64,000 nt of DNA, from contig NZ_CP072934.1 in assembly GCF_024453815.1 (NCBI RefSeq), positions 1,922,001 to 1,986,000 on the forward strand, given 5' to 3'. Position 1 is the first letter of the stretch. The number at the start of each line of letters is the position of its first letter. The DNA comes from Corynebacterium pseudogenitalium (GTDB lineage: Bacteria; Actinomycetota; Actinomycetes; Mycobacteriales; Mycobacteriaceae). A program made the position numbers and the translations under genes. The notes beneath the pieces are model-generated. The model was not told the DNA's origin and ran no database searches. It saw nothing but the letters and a program-made list of their open reading frames with translations. This document shows positions 9,264 through 19,657 of this stretch, piece by piece.

Positions 9264-10166
9264 ATGACTGAGGATGTGGCCAAAATTCGAACAAACCTCC
9301 AACCCGCCGAGATTATCCCGTGGTACCGCGCCAACGCACGCGAGCTTCCGTGGCGCGCACCAGGCACAAGCGCGTGGGGCGTGCTACTCAGCGAGGTGAT
9401 GAGCCACCAGACGCAGGTGGCGCGCGTCGCCCCCATCTGGGAGGAGTGGATGCGCCGCTGGCCTACCCCGGAGGCCTTCGCGGCCGCCGGCGCCGACGAG
9501 GTGCTGCGCGCCTGGGGCAGCCTCGGCTACCCGCGTCGCGCGCTGCGTCTGCTGGAGTGCGCGCGAGCGATCACCGAGCTTCATGGAGGTATTGTTCCCC
9601 GCAGCGTCGAGGAGCTACTGGCGCTGCCCGGCATCGGCGATTACACGGCACGCGCAGTGGCCTGCTTTGCCTACGGGGAAAACGTGCCGGTGGTGGACAC
9701 GAACGTGCGCCGGGTGGTCGCGCGCGCCGAGCGTGGTAGGCCCGTAGCGCACCCGCGCAAGGCGGAGCTTCAGGAGGTGGCGGCGCTGCTGCCCGACGAC
9801 GGTTCGGAGTGGGACGGCCCAACCTTTTCGGTCGGCTTGATGGAGCTCGGTGCCCTCGTGTGCACCGCCACAAACCCGGACTGCGGGGCGTGCCCGGTCA
9901 GCCGCTGCGCGTGGGTGGCAGCGGGCAAGCCAGAGCCGAACCCGGAGGAGCAGCGCAAGAAGAAGACACAGCGCTTCGCCGGCACCGACCGGCAGGTGCG
10001 CGGCAAGATCATGCGGGTGCTGCGCGGCGCGTCCGCACCCGTGCCACAACGCGACATCGACGTGGTGTGGCCCGATGCAGCGCAACGCTCCCGCGCGCTA
10101 TTTTCACTGCTTGAGGACGGCCTCGCCGTCCAAGACGACGCCGGCTACTTCCACCTACCGCGGTAA
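9264..10166 (+). CDS. mutY: A/G-specific adenine DNA glycosylase
   Basis: Base-excision repair enzyme that removes adenine mispaired with 8-oxoguanine. It is 300 aa from the ATG at 9264, short like other actinobacterial MutY proteins. Visible are the Glu of SEVMSHQTQV, the helix-hairpin-helix LPGIGDYTARAV, the catalytic Asp in VVDTNVRRV, and the iron-sulfur cluster cysteines in CTATNPDCGACPVSRC. The last cysteine spacing is four residues rather than the five of E. coli MutY, probably a tolerated variation. The frame is open upstream to 9201, but that would overlap the divergent carbonic anhydrase. The 3' end overlaps the DUF4236 gene by 22 bp. Confidence 0.93.
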   Translation: MTEDVAKIRTNLQPAEIIPWYRANARELPWRAPGTSAWGVLLSEVMSHQTQVARVAPIWEEWMRRWPTPEAFAAAGADEVLRAWGSLGYPRRALRLLECARAITELHGGIVPRSVEELLALPGIGDYTARAVACFAYGENVPVVDTNVRRVVARAERGRPVAHPRKAELQEVAALLPDDGSEWDGPTFSVGLMELGALVCTATNPDCGACPVSRCAWVAAGKPEPNPEEQRKKKTQRFAGTDRQVRGKIMRVLRGASAPVPQRDIDVVWPDAAQRSRALFSLLEDGLAVQDDAGYFHLPR

Positions 10167-10315
10167 TTGAACCCACCGGGCAGCTTCACCCACACGCCAC
10201 CGCGCGAGTTGAACGTGACAGGGCCGACCTTCGTGGAAGCCGAAGCACCAGACTTAGAGAAGTTCAGCCACGAGTTCTTACTCACCTTGTGCTTCTTGCG
10301 ATAATAAATTCCCAT
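10145..10315 (-). CDS. DUF4236-like small protein
   Basis: A 56-aa gene. Translation from the ATG at 10315 gives a basic N-terminus (MGIYYRKKHKVSKNSW), then LNFSKSGASAS and KVGPVTFNSRG, and ends PGGFNYRGRWK. The order of an N-terminal R/K-rich stretch, L-N-x-S-K-S-G and a later NSRG resembles DUF4236, a short domain of unknown function. It overlaps the 3' end of mutY by 22 bp and is divergent from zupT with 28 bp between start codons. The -10-like TAGTCT 6 nt upstream suggests a leaderless transcript. Confidence 0.72.
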   Translation of the reverse strand: MGIYYRKKHKVSKNSWLNFSKSGASASTKVGPVTFNSRGGVWVKLPGGFNYRGRWK

Positions 10316-10321
10316 GCGCTC

Positions 10322-10337
10322 AGACTACACATAGACT
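10322..10337. promoter_or_regulatory. Overlapping divergent -10 elements for DUF4236 gene and zupT
   Basis: TAGTCT on the minus strand (10327-10322) lies 6 nt before the DUF4236 ATG, and TAGACT on the plus strand (10332-10337) lies 6 nt before the zupT ATG. Neither gene has a ribosome-binding site in this gap, so both transcripts are probably leaderless, and the two polymerases would compete for the same 28 bp. Confidence 0.45.
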
Positions 10338-10343
10338 GTCCGC

Positions 10344-11111
10344 ATGAGTTCGAGCGTTTTGGTCGCCTTCGCGATGACCCTGCTAGCCGGCATCTCCACC
10401 GGCATCGGCGGAATTGTTGTTGCGCTCAAATCCTCCATCAGTGACAGGTTCCTCGCCGGCAGCCTGGGGTTCTCCGCAGGCGTGATGGTCTACATCTCGC
10501 TTGCGGAGCTCCTTCCCGCAGGTATCGAGTCGCTCGACCAGGGCCGCGCGATCCTCGGCTTCTTTGGCGGAGTGGCGCTGATCGCGGTGATCGACAAGCT
10601 GGTGCCGCACGACATCAACCCGCACGAAAGTATCCAGGGCGACGAGGAAAAACGCGCCCAAGCCATGCGGCGCGCAGGCGTCATCACCGGCGTGGCAATC
10701 GCGCTGCACAACTTCCCCGAGGGCTTCGCCACCTTCATGTCCGCACTCGCCGACCCGTACCTAGCCATCCCGATCGCCGTCGCCATCGCCCTGCACAACA
10801 TCCCGGAAGGCGTCGCGGTCGCAGTCCCGCTGCGCGAGGCCACCGGCCGACGCTGGTGGGCCGCCGGGTGGGCCACACTCTCAGGGCTAGCGGAACCGCT
10901 CGGTGCGCTCGTCGGATTCCTCATCCTCGCACCCTTTATGGGGCCAACCACGATGGGCTACTCCTTCGCGGTGATCGCCGGGATCATGGTGTTCATCAGC
11001 TTCGACAAGCTACTGCCGAACGCGATTGCTACCGGGCACCACCACTACAGCGTCTACGGCGTCATGGGCGGCATGGCGATCATGGCCGTGAGCCTCATGC
11101 TGCTGCCCTGA
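10344..11111 (+). CDS. zupT: ZIP-family divalent metal transporter (ZupT-like)
   Basis: Inner-membrane importer of zinc and possibly iron or manganese. The protein is 255 aa with about eight transmembrane helices. The two metal-binding helices are clear: HNFPEGFATF in the fourth and HNIPEGVAVAVPL in the fifth, the signature of the ZupT/GufA branch. The cytoplasmic loop after the third helix is acidic with histidines (VPHDINPHES). It stands alone on the plus strand, 41 bp before the first lipase gene. Confidence 0.9.
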   Translation: MSSSVLVAFAMTLLAGISTGIGGIVVALKSSISDRFLAGSLGFSAGVMVYISLAELLPAGIESLDQGRAILGFFGGVALIAVIDKLVPHDINPHESIQGDEEKRAQAMRRAGVITGVAIALHNFPEGFATFMSALADPYLAIPIAVAIALHNIPEGVAVAVPLREATGRRWWAAGWATLSGLAEPLGALVGFLILAPFMGPTTMGYSFAVIAGIMVFISFDKLLPNAIATGHHHYSVYGVMGGMAIMAVSLMLLP

Positions 11112-11114
11112 CAA

Positions 11115-11145
11115 TTGTACGTCACAGACATTTGTACGTTAGACT
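11115..11145 (+). promoter_or_regulatory. Direct repeat plus -10 element upstream of first lipase
   Basis: TTGTACGT occurs twice, at 11115-11122 and 11132-11139, 17 bp apart in the same orientation, and the second copy abuts TAGACT (11140-11145), 7 nt before the lipase ATG. The repeats could be a -35 element plus an operator, or two operator half-sites on one helix face. Confidence 0.4.
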
Positions 11146-11152
11146 CCCGACC

Positions 11153-12493
11153 ATGAAACATCATTGGTCAAAAATTTCCCTGACCATAGCCTGCGCTATG
11201 GCCCTCGGCGCCTCGACAGCGCCCATCGTTGACGCCACCCCACTTTCATCCGAGAGCGCCACCTCCCAGCGCTTCACGCAACGTGTGAAGCCGCAGCTCG
11301 TCCGCTACGAAACCACCACCGAGGACGGCTCCCGCGCCCCCGTCACCGCCACCCTCTACGACACCCCCGACGCCAAAGGGCTCGTCGCATTCGCCCCCGG
11401 CACCCGCGGCCTCGGCGACCACTGCGCCCCGAGCAACAGCCCCGCCGTCCTGCGCACGGCCCACCAAAAATCAGTCAACATCGACTACGAGCGCGGCATC
11501 GTGCGCAAGCTTGTCGACGCCGGCTACCGCGTCATCGTCACCGACTACGTCGGCCTCGGCACCCCAGGCACGCACACCTACCTCAACCGCGTCGACCAAG
11601 GCCACGCCGTCATCGACGCCGCCCGCTACGCCGCACACGACGGCGAAAAAATCGCCTTCTGGGGCTACTCCCAAGGCGGTGGCGCCTCCGCAGCAGCAGC
11701 CGAACTCGTCACTGACTACGCCCCCGATCTCAACGTCGTCGCCGCCTTCGTCGGCGCCCCACCCTCCGACCCACTGGCCGTGCTCGAGCAAGCAACCAGC
11801 AAACAAATCAGTGCCGTCGCCGGCTTCGCCGCTGTCAGCTTCGCGTCCACCTACCCTGACTTCCGCGAAGCTCTCTACGCCGAACTCAACGAAGAAGGCG
11901 TCGACACGCTCGAGGCACTCTCCAATGCCTGCATGGCGAAGGCACCCCGCGTCGCGCCGAAACCCTTCACCGAGTACACCAAGAGCGGCGAAAGCCTCGC
12001 CGAACTCGCCCAGGCCAACGCGACCCTGCGGGCGCGCCTCGACCAGAACAAACTCGGCCGCGTGCCCACGAGCATGCCGACCCTCGCGCTCACCAACCCC
12101 GCCGACGACCTCGTCCCCTCCCCACAAGTGACCCAGCTCGCCCGCGACTACTGCAGCCTGGGCACACCGGTGGAATACCGAGCAGTTGCCATGCAAGGTG
12201 TCCGCCCCGAAGCGCCCTTCGCCAATGTCGACGGCTCCGCCCACACTCTGCCCCTCTACCTCGAATCCTCTAACGCCATCACCTGGCTCAACGAGCGCTT
12301 CGACCCCAACGCCGCCCCCTTCACAGCCACCTGCCCCATCCCCAACACCCCACCAACCCAGTCCGACCACCTCATCCTGCAGTACACCAACGAAACCATC
12401 GGCGCGATCTTCCTCGGCATCCTCGGCGTGCTCAGCGCCGTTGGGATGGGCGCCTGGCTCACCAGCACAGGACTGACGCATCTTTTCACCTAA
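11153..12493 (+). CDS. Secreted LIP-family lipase with C-terminal membrane tail (copy 1)
   Basis: Serine esterase of the secretory lipase family (PF03583 type), likely hydrolysing host or environmental triglycerides. The protein is 446 aa from the ATG at 11153. A signal peptide covers about residues 1-28. The nucleophile is Ser173 in GYSQGGG; candidate Asp and His are in NPADDLVPSP and DGSAHTLPLY. The last 30 residues form a transmembrane helix (FLGILGVLSAVGMGAWL), so the enzyme should stay attached to the membrane rather than be released. It is a tandem paralogue of the next gene, sharing long identical stretches around the active site. A longer open frame from 10856 overlaps zupT and is rejected. 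Confidence 0.88.
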   Translation: MKHHWSKISLTIACAMALGASTAPIVDATPLSSESATSQRFTQRVKPQLVRYETTTEDGSRAPVTATLYDTPDAKGLVAFAPGTRGLGDHCAPSNSPAVLRTAHQKSVNIDYERGIVRKLVDAGYRVIVTDYVGLGTPGTHTYLNRVDQGHAVIDAARYAAHDGEKIAFWGYSQGGGASAAAAELVTDYAPDLNVVAAFVGAPPSDPLAVLEQATSKQISAVAGFAAVSFASTYPDFREALYAELNEEGVDTLEALSNACMAKAPRVAPKPFTEYTKSGESLAELAQANATLRARLDQNKLGRVPTSMPTLALTNPADDLVPSPQVTQLARDYCSLGTPVEYRAVAMQGVRPEAPFANVDGSAHTLPLYLESSNAITWLNERFDPNAAPFTATCPIPNTPPTQSDHLILQYTNETIGAIFLGILGVLSAVGMGAWLTSTGLTHLFT

Positions 12494-12510
12494 ACCAAAG
12501 CATTGTCGAT

Positions 12511-12516
12511 TAGTAT
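12511..12516 (+). promoter_or_regulatory. Putative -10 element of second lipase gene
   Basis: TAGTAT lies 8 nt before the GTG at 12525, with no ribosome-binding site between, consistent with its own leaderless transcript rather than simple read-through from copy 1. Confidence 0.35.
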
Positions 12517-12524
12517 TTTTCATC

Positions 12525-13916
12525 GTGCTGCATCGTCCTGTGATCTCCGCTGTGTGCGTCCTCGCGCTCGCCGCTTCCCTCGCCCCCTCCGCCGCCGCTA
12601 GCTCGCTCGACCCGCTGAGCTCTGTGGCGGAGGTGGGCTCCTCCGCCATCAAATCCGCCTTCCGCCCCGCGCCGAAAGTCGTGCGCTACGAAACCACCAC
12701 CGAGTCCGGCACGCGCGCGCCAGTTACCGCCACCCTCTACGACAGGGACAACGCGAAGGGGCTCGTCGTGATCGCGCCCGGCACCCGCGGCATGGCTGAC
12801 CACTGCGCACCCAGCAAGAACACCTCACTGACGTCCTCCGACTCTGGGACCTCCTTCAGCGTCGACTACGAGCGCCCCATGGCCCACATGCTTCTCGACG
12901 CCGGCTACCGCGTCATCGTCACCGACTACGTCGGCCTCGGCACCCCAGGCACGCACACGTACCTCAACCGCGTCGACCAGGGACACGCCGTCATCGACGC
13001 CGCCCGCTACGCCGCCCACGCCGGCGAAAAAGTCGCGTTCTGGGGCTACTCGCAAGGCGGCGGCGCATCCGGCGCGGCAGCCGAACTCGTCGCCGACTAC
13101 GCCCCCGAACTCAACGTGGTCGCCGCCTTCGTCGGCGCCCCACCAGCCGACCCACTGGCCGTGCTCGAGCAGTCCCACGGACCCCTGATCACCCCAGTCG
13201 CTGGTTTCGCCGCCGTCTCCTACTCCTCCACCTACCCCGACTTCCGCGACGCCCTCTACGCCGAACTCAACGAGGAAGGCGTGCGCACCCTCGACGCCCT
13301 GTCCAAGGCGTGCATCCTCGACGCCGTCCGAATCGCGCCCAAGGAATTCAAGGCCTACACGAAACGTGGCGTCAACCTGGCCAAACTCGCCCACGACAAT
13401 CCCGTCCTGCGAGCCCGCCTCGACCAGAACAAGCTCGGCCGCGTCCCCACCAAAGTCCCAACGCTGGTGCTCACCAACCCCGACGACGACATGGTCCCCG
13501 CCCCACAAGCCGTCCAACTCGCCCGCAACTACTGCGCGCTCGGCTCACCCGTGGAGTACCGCAGCGTCGCAATCCCCGGCACCCGATCCACACCACTCGA
13601 CTCAGGGTCCTCCACCACCCCATTCGCAAACTTCGCCGGCGCCGGCCACGCCCTGCCAATCGTCCTCGAGACCGCCCACGTGATCACCTGGCTCGACGAG
13701 CGCTTCGACCCGAATGCGCCAGCCTTCACCCCGAACTGCAACATCCCAGACGACACCTCCATCAACACCGCCTCGAACTACCAGTACACCGGCCCAGTCG
13801 CCGACGCCATCCTCTTCGGCATCTTCGCTGTACTCAGCGCTGTAGGTTTAGGCGCCTGGCTGGTCGGCTCCGGCCTGCCGAACCCGGCCTTGGTGTGGTC
13901 GCACCAAATTCGCTGA
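12525..13916 (+). CDS. Secreted LIP-family lipase with C-terminal membrane tail (copy 2)
   Basis: Paralogue of the preceding lipase, 463 aa from GTG 12525. Signal peptide about 1-26 (ending SAAAS); nucleophile Ser176 in GYSQGGG; Asp in NPDDDMVPAP; His in AGAGHALPIV. The C-terminal hydrophobic helix (DAILFGIFAVLSAVGLGAWL) is retained. The final residues (HQIR) and the stop codon are supplied by the beginning of the dispersed A element at 13901, so the original C-terminus may have been changed by insertion of that element. It converges on clpC. Confidence 0.87.
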   Translation: MLHRPVISAVCVLALAASLAPSAAASSLDPLSSVAEVGSSAIKSAFRPAPKVVRYETTTESGTRAPVTATLYDRDNAKGLVVIAPGTRGMADHCAPSKNTSLTSSDSGTSFSVDYERPMAHMLLDAGYRVIVTDYVGLGTPGTHTYLNRVDQGHAVIDAARYAAHAGEKVAFWGYSQGGGASGAAAELVADYAPELNVVAAFVGAPPADPLAVLEQSHGPLITPVAGFAAVSYSSTYPDFRDALYAELNEEGVRTLDALSKACILDAVRIAPKEFKAYTKRGVNLAKLAHDNPVLRARLDQNKLGRVPTKVPTLVLTNPDDDMVPAPQAVQLARNYCALGSPVEYRSVAIPGTRSTPLDSGSSTTPFANFAGAGHALPIVLETAHVITWLDERFDPNAPAFTPNCNIPDDTSINTASNYQYTGPVADAILFGIFAVLSAVGLGAWLVGSGLPNPALVWSHQIR

Positions 13917-13976
13917 TTTAGGAGCGCGTTTTTGCGTTTCCCCAGGTCGCTGCCGCCGCGCGAGGGAATTTGGTGC
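13901..13976. repeat. Dispersed palindromic element A, copy 1
   Basis: Ends GCACCAAATTCG and GGGAATTTGGTGC are inverted repeats, with the conserved asymmetric core TTTCCCCAGGTCGC between. It overlaps the last codons and stop of lipase 2 and lies in the lipase/clpC convergent junction. Confidence 0.75.
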
Positions 13977-13992
13977 ATCTTTGGATGCGCTG

Positions 13993-14081
13993 AGTGCCAA
14001 AGGACGCAATTCTAAAATCCACGGCCTCCATTCTTGCAGGTCAGAAAAGCGCTAGACGTATAAGGTTGCGTCTATTGGCAC
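13993..14081. repeat. Dispersed palindromic element B, copy 1
   Basis: Left end AGTGCCAAAGGACGCAATT and right end GGTTGCGTCTATTGGCACC are imperfect inverted repeats; the interior holds TTGCAGGTCAGAAAAGCG, a diverged form of the core shared with element A. It follows copy A1 by 16 bp. Confidence 0.7.
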
Positions 14082-14102
14082 CAATACCCGCCCCACCAAG
14101 AC

Positions 14103-14136
14103 AAAAAGAAAGCCGCACCACCAGGGTGCGGCTTTC
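14103..14136 (-). terminator. clpC rho-independent terminator
   Basis: Perfect 12-bp stem (GAAAGCCGCACC / GGTGCGGCTTTC) with a 5-nt loop, and on the minus strand a run of five T directly after it. It lies 12 bp past the clpC stop. Confidence 0.85.
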
Positions 14137-14147
14137 CAACCTACTGA

Positions 14148-16907
<2,760 letters not shown>

Positions 16908-17037
16908 CTGGCTGACCCCTTACTAATAACGGTTTTTAAAGAGTTGTCACCAACCATAACGCCCCCGGCGGACACATCGTCCCGCCGAGGGCGTCACTTC
17001 ATGGATTCAGGGGCCATCGCACCAGCTCAGGCCGGAT

Positions 17038-17054
17038 GTTCGCTCGTAGCGAAC
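17038..17054. promoter_or_regulatory. Candidate ClgR-type operator upstream of clpC
   Basis: GTTCGCTCGTAGCGAAC is a 17-bp palindrome with a CGC-N5-GCG core. ClgR of actinobacteria activates clpC and clpP through sites with this core; the centre base here differs from the published consensus as I remember it. It is 131 bp upstream of the clpC ATG, between it and the ptsI 3' end. Confidence 0.45.
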
Positions 17055-17094
17055 AGAGGCTTTTCGACGCCTCCTCCGGCCCCAACCGGCCAGT

Positions 17095-18786
17095 TTAGAG
17101 CAGGTCGCGCAGCACCGGATCCGCGATCTTGAGCACGTTCTCGCGTGCTTCCTTCGCGGTCGGGGCGTCGACGGCAAAGTTTGCCATCTGGCGGCAGGTG
17201 TCGCGGTCGTGCAGGCGTAGCGCGGCGCGCACCGCGTTGACCTTGCCCGGCGCCATGGACAGGGAGCTCACGCCCAGGCCGACGAGGACGAGCGCCATGA
17301 GCGGGTCGCCGCCTGCCTCGCCGCACACGCCGATGGACTTGCCGGTGGCTTCGCCGCCGCGGCAGGTCTCACGGATCATGGCCAGCGTTGCTGGCTGCCA
17401 CGGGGTGAGCAGCTCTGCGAGCTCGCCCTGCATGCGGTCGGCGGCCATGGTGTACTGCGACAGGTCATTGGTGCCGATGGATGCGAAGTCCGCGATGTCC
17501 AGGATGTGGGAGGAGCGGATCGCGGCCGCGGGGGTCTCCACCATCACGCCGACCTTCGGCAGGCCGTGGGCGCGTGCGCGCTCGGTGAACCAGCGGGTCT
17601 CCTCCACCGTGGCCACCATTGGGGCCATGACCCACAGTTCAGCCTCCGGGACAGCCTTGCGTGCTGCGGCCAGCGCCTTGAGCTGGTCGTCGAGGAGGTC
17701 TTCGCGGGCCATGGACAGGCGCAGGCCGCGACGGCCCAGTGCCGGGTTCTCTTCCTCGCCGAGGTCGGCGAAGGACAGCGGCTTGTCGGCGCCTGCGTCC
17801 AGGGTGCGCACGACGACGCGGCGGTCACCGAATGCGCGCAGCACCTTGGTGTACGTCTCGGTCTGCTCCTCGACGCTCGGGGCGGAATCGCGGTCCAGGA
17901 AGAGGAACTCGGTGCGGAACAGGCCGGAGCCTTCCAGGTCGTAGCCAGAGGCCTTCGCGGCATCGTCCGCGGTGCCGATGTTGGCCAGCAGCTTCACGCG
18001 GTAGCCGTCGCGGGTGGCACCCTCGCCGGAGGAGCCTGCCAGGGCTGCGGCGCGGCGGCGGGAGCGCTCCTCGAGCTCGGCGACGTCCGACTCGTTCGGG
18101 GCGACGATCACCTCGCCGACGCCGCCGTCAAGCGCGATCGCTGGGGCGTCGACAAGCGCCTCAGTAATGCCCTTGACCTGCACCGCTGCGGGGATGCCGA
18201 GCTGCGCGGCGAGGATCGCCGTATGCGATGTCGCGCCGCCGGCCTCCGTCACGATGCCGACGACCAACGCTGGATCCAACGTCGCGGTCTCAGCCGGTGC
18301 AAGGTCGTTCGCGACGAGCACGGACGGCTCGGTCAGCGCTGGAACGCCCGGCTCCGGCAGCCCGCGCAGGCGCGCGGTGGCGCGGTCGCGGATGTCGTAG
18401 AGGTCGGTGACGCGCTCAGCCATGTAGCCGCCGAGCTTGCGGAACTTCGCCGCGTACGCCTCCACCGCGTCGTGGACCGCCTTGGTCACGCCGGTCCCCT
18501 TCTTCAGTTCCTTCTTAATGCCGCGCACCAGGCCGCGGTCCTTCGCCAAGGCGGCGGTGGCCTCAAGGACAGCCTTGGATGTCTCAGAGTTTGCGTGCTC
18601 TGCGCGCGCCGTCAAGGACGCGGAGACTTCTTCCAAGACCGCGACGACACGCTCGCCGTCGGCGTCAGGGTCGGTGCATGGTTGTTCGTGCTCGTCGATA
18701 CCAACGGCGGGTGTAACAACTGCGACCGGGCCAGAGGCGGTACCTGCGGAAACCCCGATCCCATACAAGACGGTGCGGTCAGTCAT
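17095..18786 (-). CDS. ptsI: PTS enzyme I (phosphoenolpyruvate-protein phosphotransferase)
   Basis: First phosphocarrier of the sugar phosphotransferase system: takes phosphate from PEP and passes it to HPr. The protein is 563 aa, family length. The active histidine is in GGATSHTAILA (N-terminal half); the PEP-binding C-terminal barrel includes LFRTEFLFLDRD, the signature IGTNDLSQYTMAADR and the catalytic Cys in GVCGEAGGDPL. No HPr gene (ptsH) is in the window. It lies 33 bp after the antiterminator gene and is likely the last gene of the EIIBCA-bglG-ptsI operon, unlike C. glutamicum where ptsI sits in the fructose cluster. Confidence 0.95.
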   Translation of the reverse strand: MTDRTVLYGIGVSAGTASGPVAVVTPAVGIDEHEQPCTDPDADGERVVAVLEEVSASLTARAEHANSETSKAVLEATAALAKDRGLVRGIKKELKKGTGVTKAVHDAVEAYAAKFRKLGGYMAERVTDLYDIRDRATARLRGLPEPGVPALTEPSVLVANDLAPAETATLDPALVVGIVTEAGGATSHTAILAAQLGIPAAVQVKGITEALVDAPAIALDGGVGEVIVAPNESDVAELEERSRRRAAALAGSSGEGATRDGYRVKLLANIGTADDAAKASGYDLEGSGLFRTEFLFLDRDSAPSVEEQTETYTKVLRAFGDRRVVVRTLDAGADKPLSFADLGEEENPALGRRGLRLSMAREDLLDDQLKALAAARKAVPEAELWVMAPMVATVEETRWFTERARAHGLPKVGVMVETPAAAIRSSHILDIADFASIGTNDLSQYTMAADRMQGELAELLTPWQPATLAMIRETCRGGEATGKSIGVCGEAGGDPLMALVLVGLGVSSLSMAPGKVNAVRAALRLHDRDTCRQMANFAVDAPTAKEARENVLKIADPVLRDLL

Positions 18787-18819
18787 GAGTGTGTCCTTTC
18801 AGCAATCAAGCTAATGGTA

Positions 18820-19647
18820 TTACATTTGATGGTACGCGCTGAGGCGCGCAATGTGCAGAGCAAGGTACGCAATTTCATCTTCTGTCAACGCTGTATCGAA
18901 GCGAAGCTCCACTACAGCGGCCACTTTTCGGGCGCACTCAACTTCCCTCGGGTAACTGCGCGTCAACTCACGCGCCAGCGGAGAATTTCCGCGCTCGAGT
19001 TGTTTCCCCTGCTCAAGGCGAACAAACAAATAACGAATGTGTGTAATAAACCGGGCCACATTTATCGACGCCGCTTCGAACTCCACCCCAAACTCAGCCG
19101 CAATGATCTGCATCATCTGCTGAATCAACCCCGTCATCCGGTACGTATGCGCCAGGTCACCGGTGTTGAAACCGGCGTTGACCAGGTGCATCGCAAGCGC
19201 GGTGGCTTCGGTGGTGGGCAGGGTGGCGTCGAAAAGAATGTTGATGTGCTCCAGCAGGCGTTCGCCCTGTGCATACTCTGCTGGGTACAAGTGCTGGACC
19301 TCGGCGCGCAACGGGTAGGCGATCTCTTCGCCGCGGGAGGCCCGCTCAAGTGCATTAATAATGTGGTCCGTCACCGCGGTGACCAGCGTGATGCTGGGCT
19401 TTGCGCCCACGGCCTCCAACGCTGCGGTCACACGGTGTATATCTTCGGCGGGAAGCCCGGCAATCATTTGGCCGGAGTGGTCCGGGTCCCGACCATCCGC
19501 CGGAACAAATACTCGCTGCACCTTCGACTCGTCGAGGACGTCGCCTTTCTTTGCCCCAAAGGCGATGCCCCGACCGGTCACCACAACATCCTCCGACCCG
19601 CGGCGGGCCAGGACGACGTTGTTGTTAAAGATGCGCAGTATTTGCAT
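18820..19647 (-). CDS. BglG/LicT-family transcriptional antiterminator
   Basis: RNA-binding regulator that prevents termination in PTS operon leaders when its sugar is present. It is 275 aa. The N-terminal CAT RNA-binding domain (MQILRIFNNNVVLARR, about 1-58) is followed by two PRD domains whose phosphorylatable histidines are visible: EHINILF and AMHLVNAGF in PRD1, FITHIRYLF and ALHIARL in PRD2. EII would phosphorylate PRD1 in the absence of sugar, and HPr or EI-HPr PRD2. It begins 10 nt after the EIIBCA stop. Its RNA target is probably the RAT at 21798-21831 upstream of that gene, making the operon self-regulating. Confidence 0.9.
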   Translation of the reverse strand: MQILRIFNNNVVLARRGSEDVVVTGRGIAFGAKKGDVLDESKVQRVFVPADGRDPDHSGQMIAGLPAEDIHRVTAALEAVGAKPSITLVTAVTDHIINALERASRGEEIAYPLRAEVQHLYPAEYAQGERLLEHINILFDATLPTTEATALAMHLVNAGFNTGDLAHTYRMTGLIQQMMQIIAAEFGVEFEAASINVARFITHIRYLFVRLEQGKQLERGNSPLARELTRSYPREVECARKVAAVVELRFDTALTEDEIAYLALHIARLSAYHQM

Positions 19648-19657
19648 GTGTTCGACC

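Noticed and set aside
10856..11152. Extended N-terminus of lipase 1
   Set aside because: It would overlap zupT by 250 bp and bury the signal peptide; the ATG at 11153 begins a clear signal sequence.
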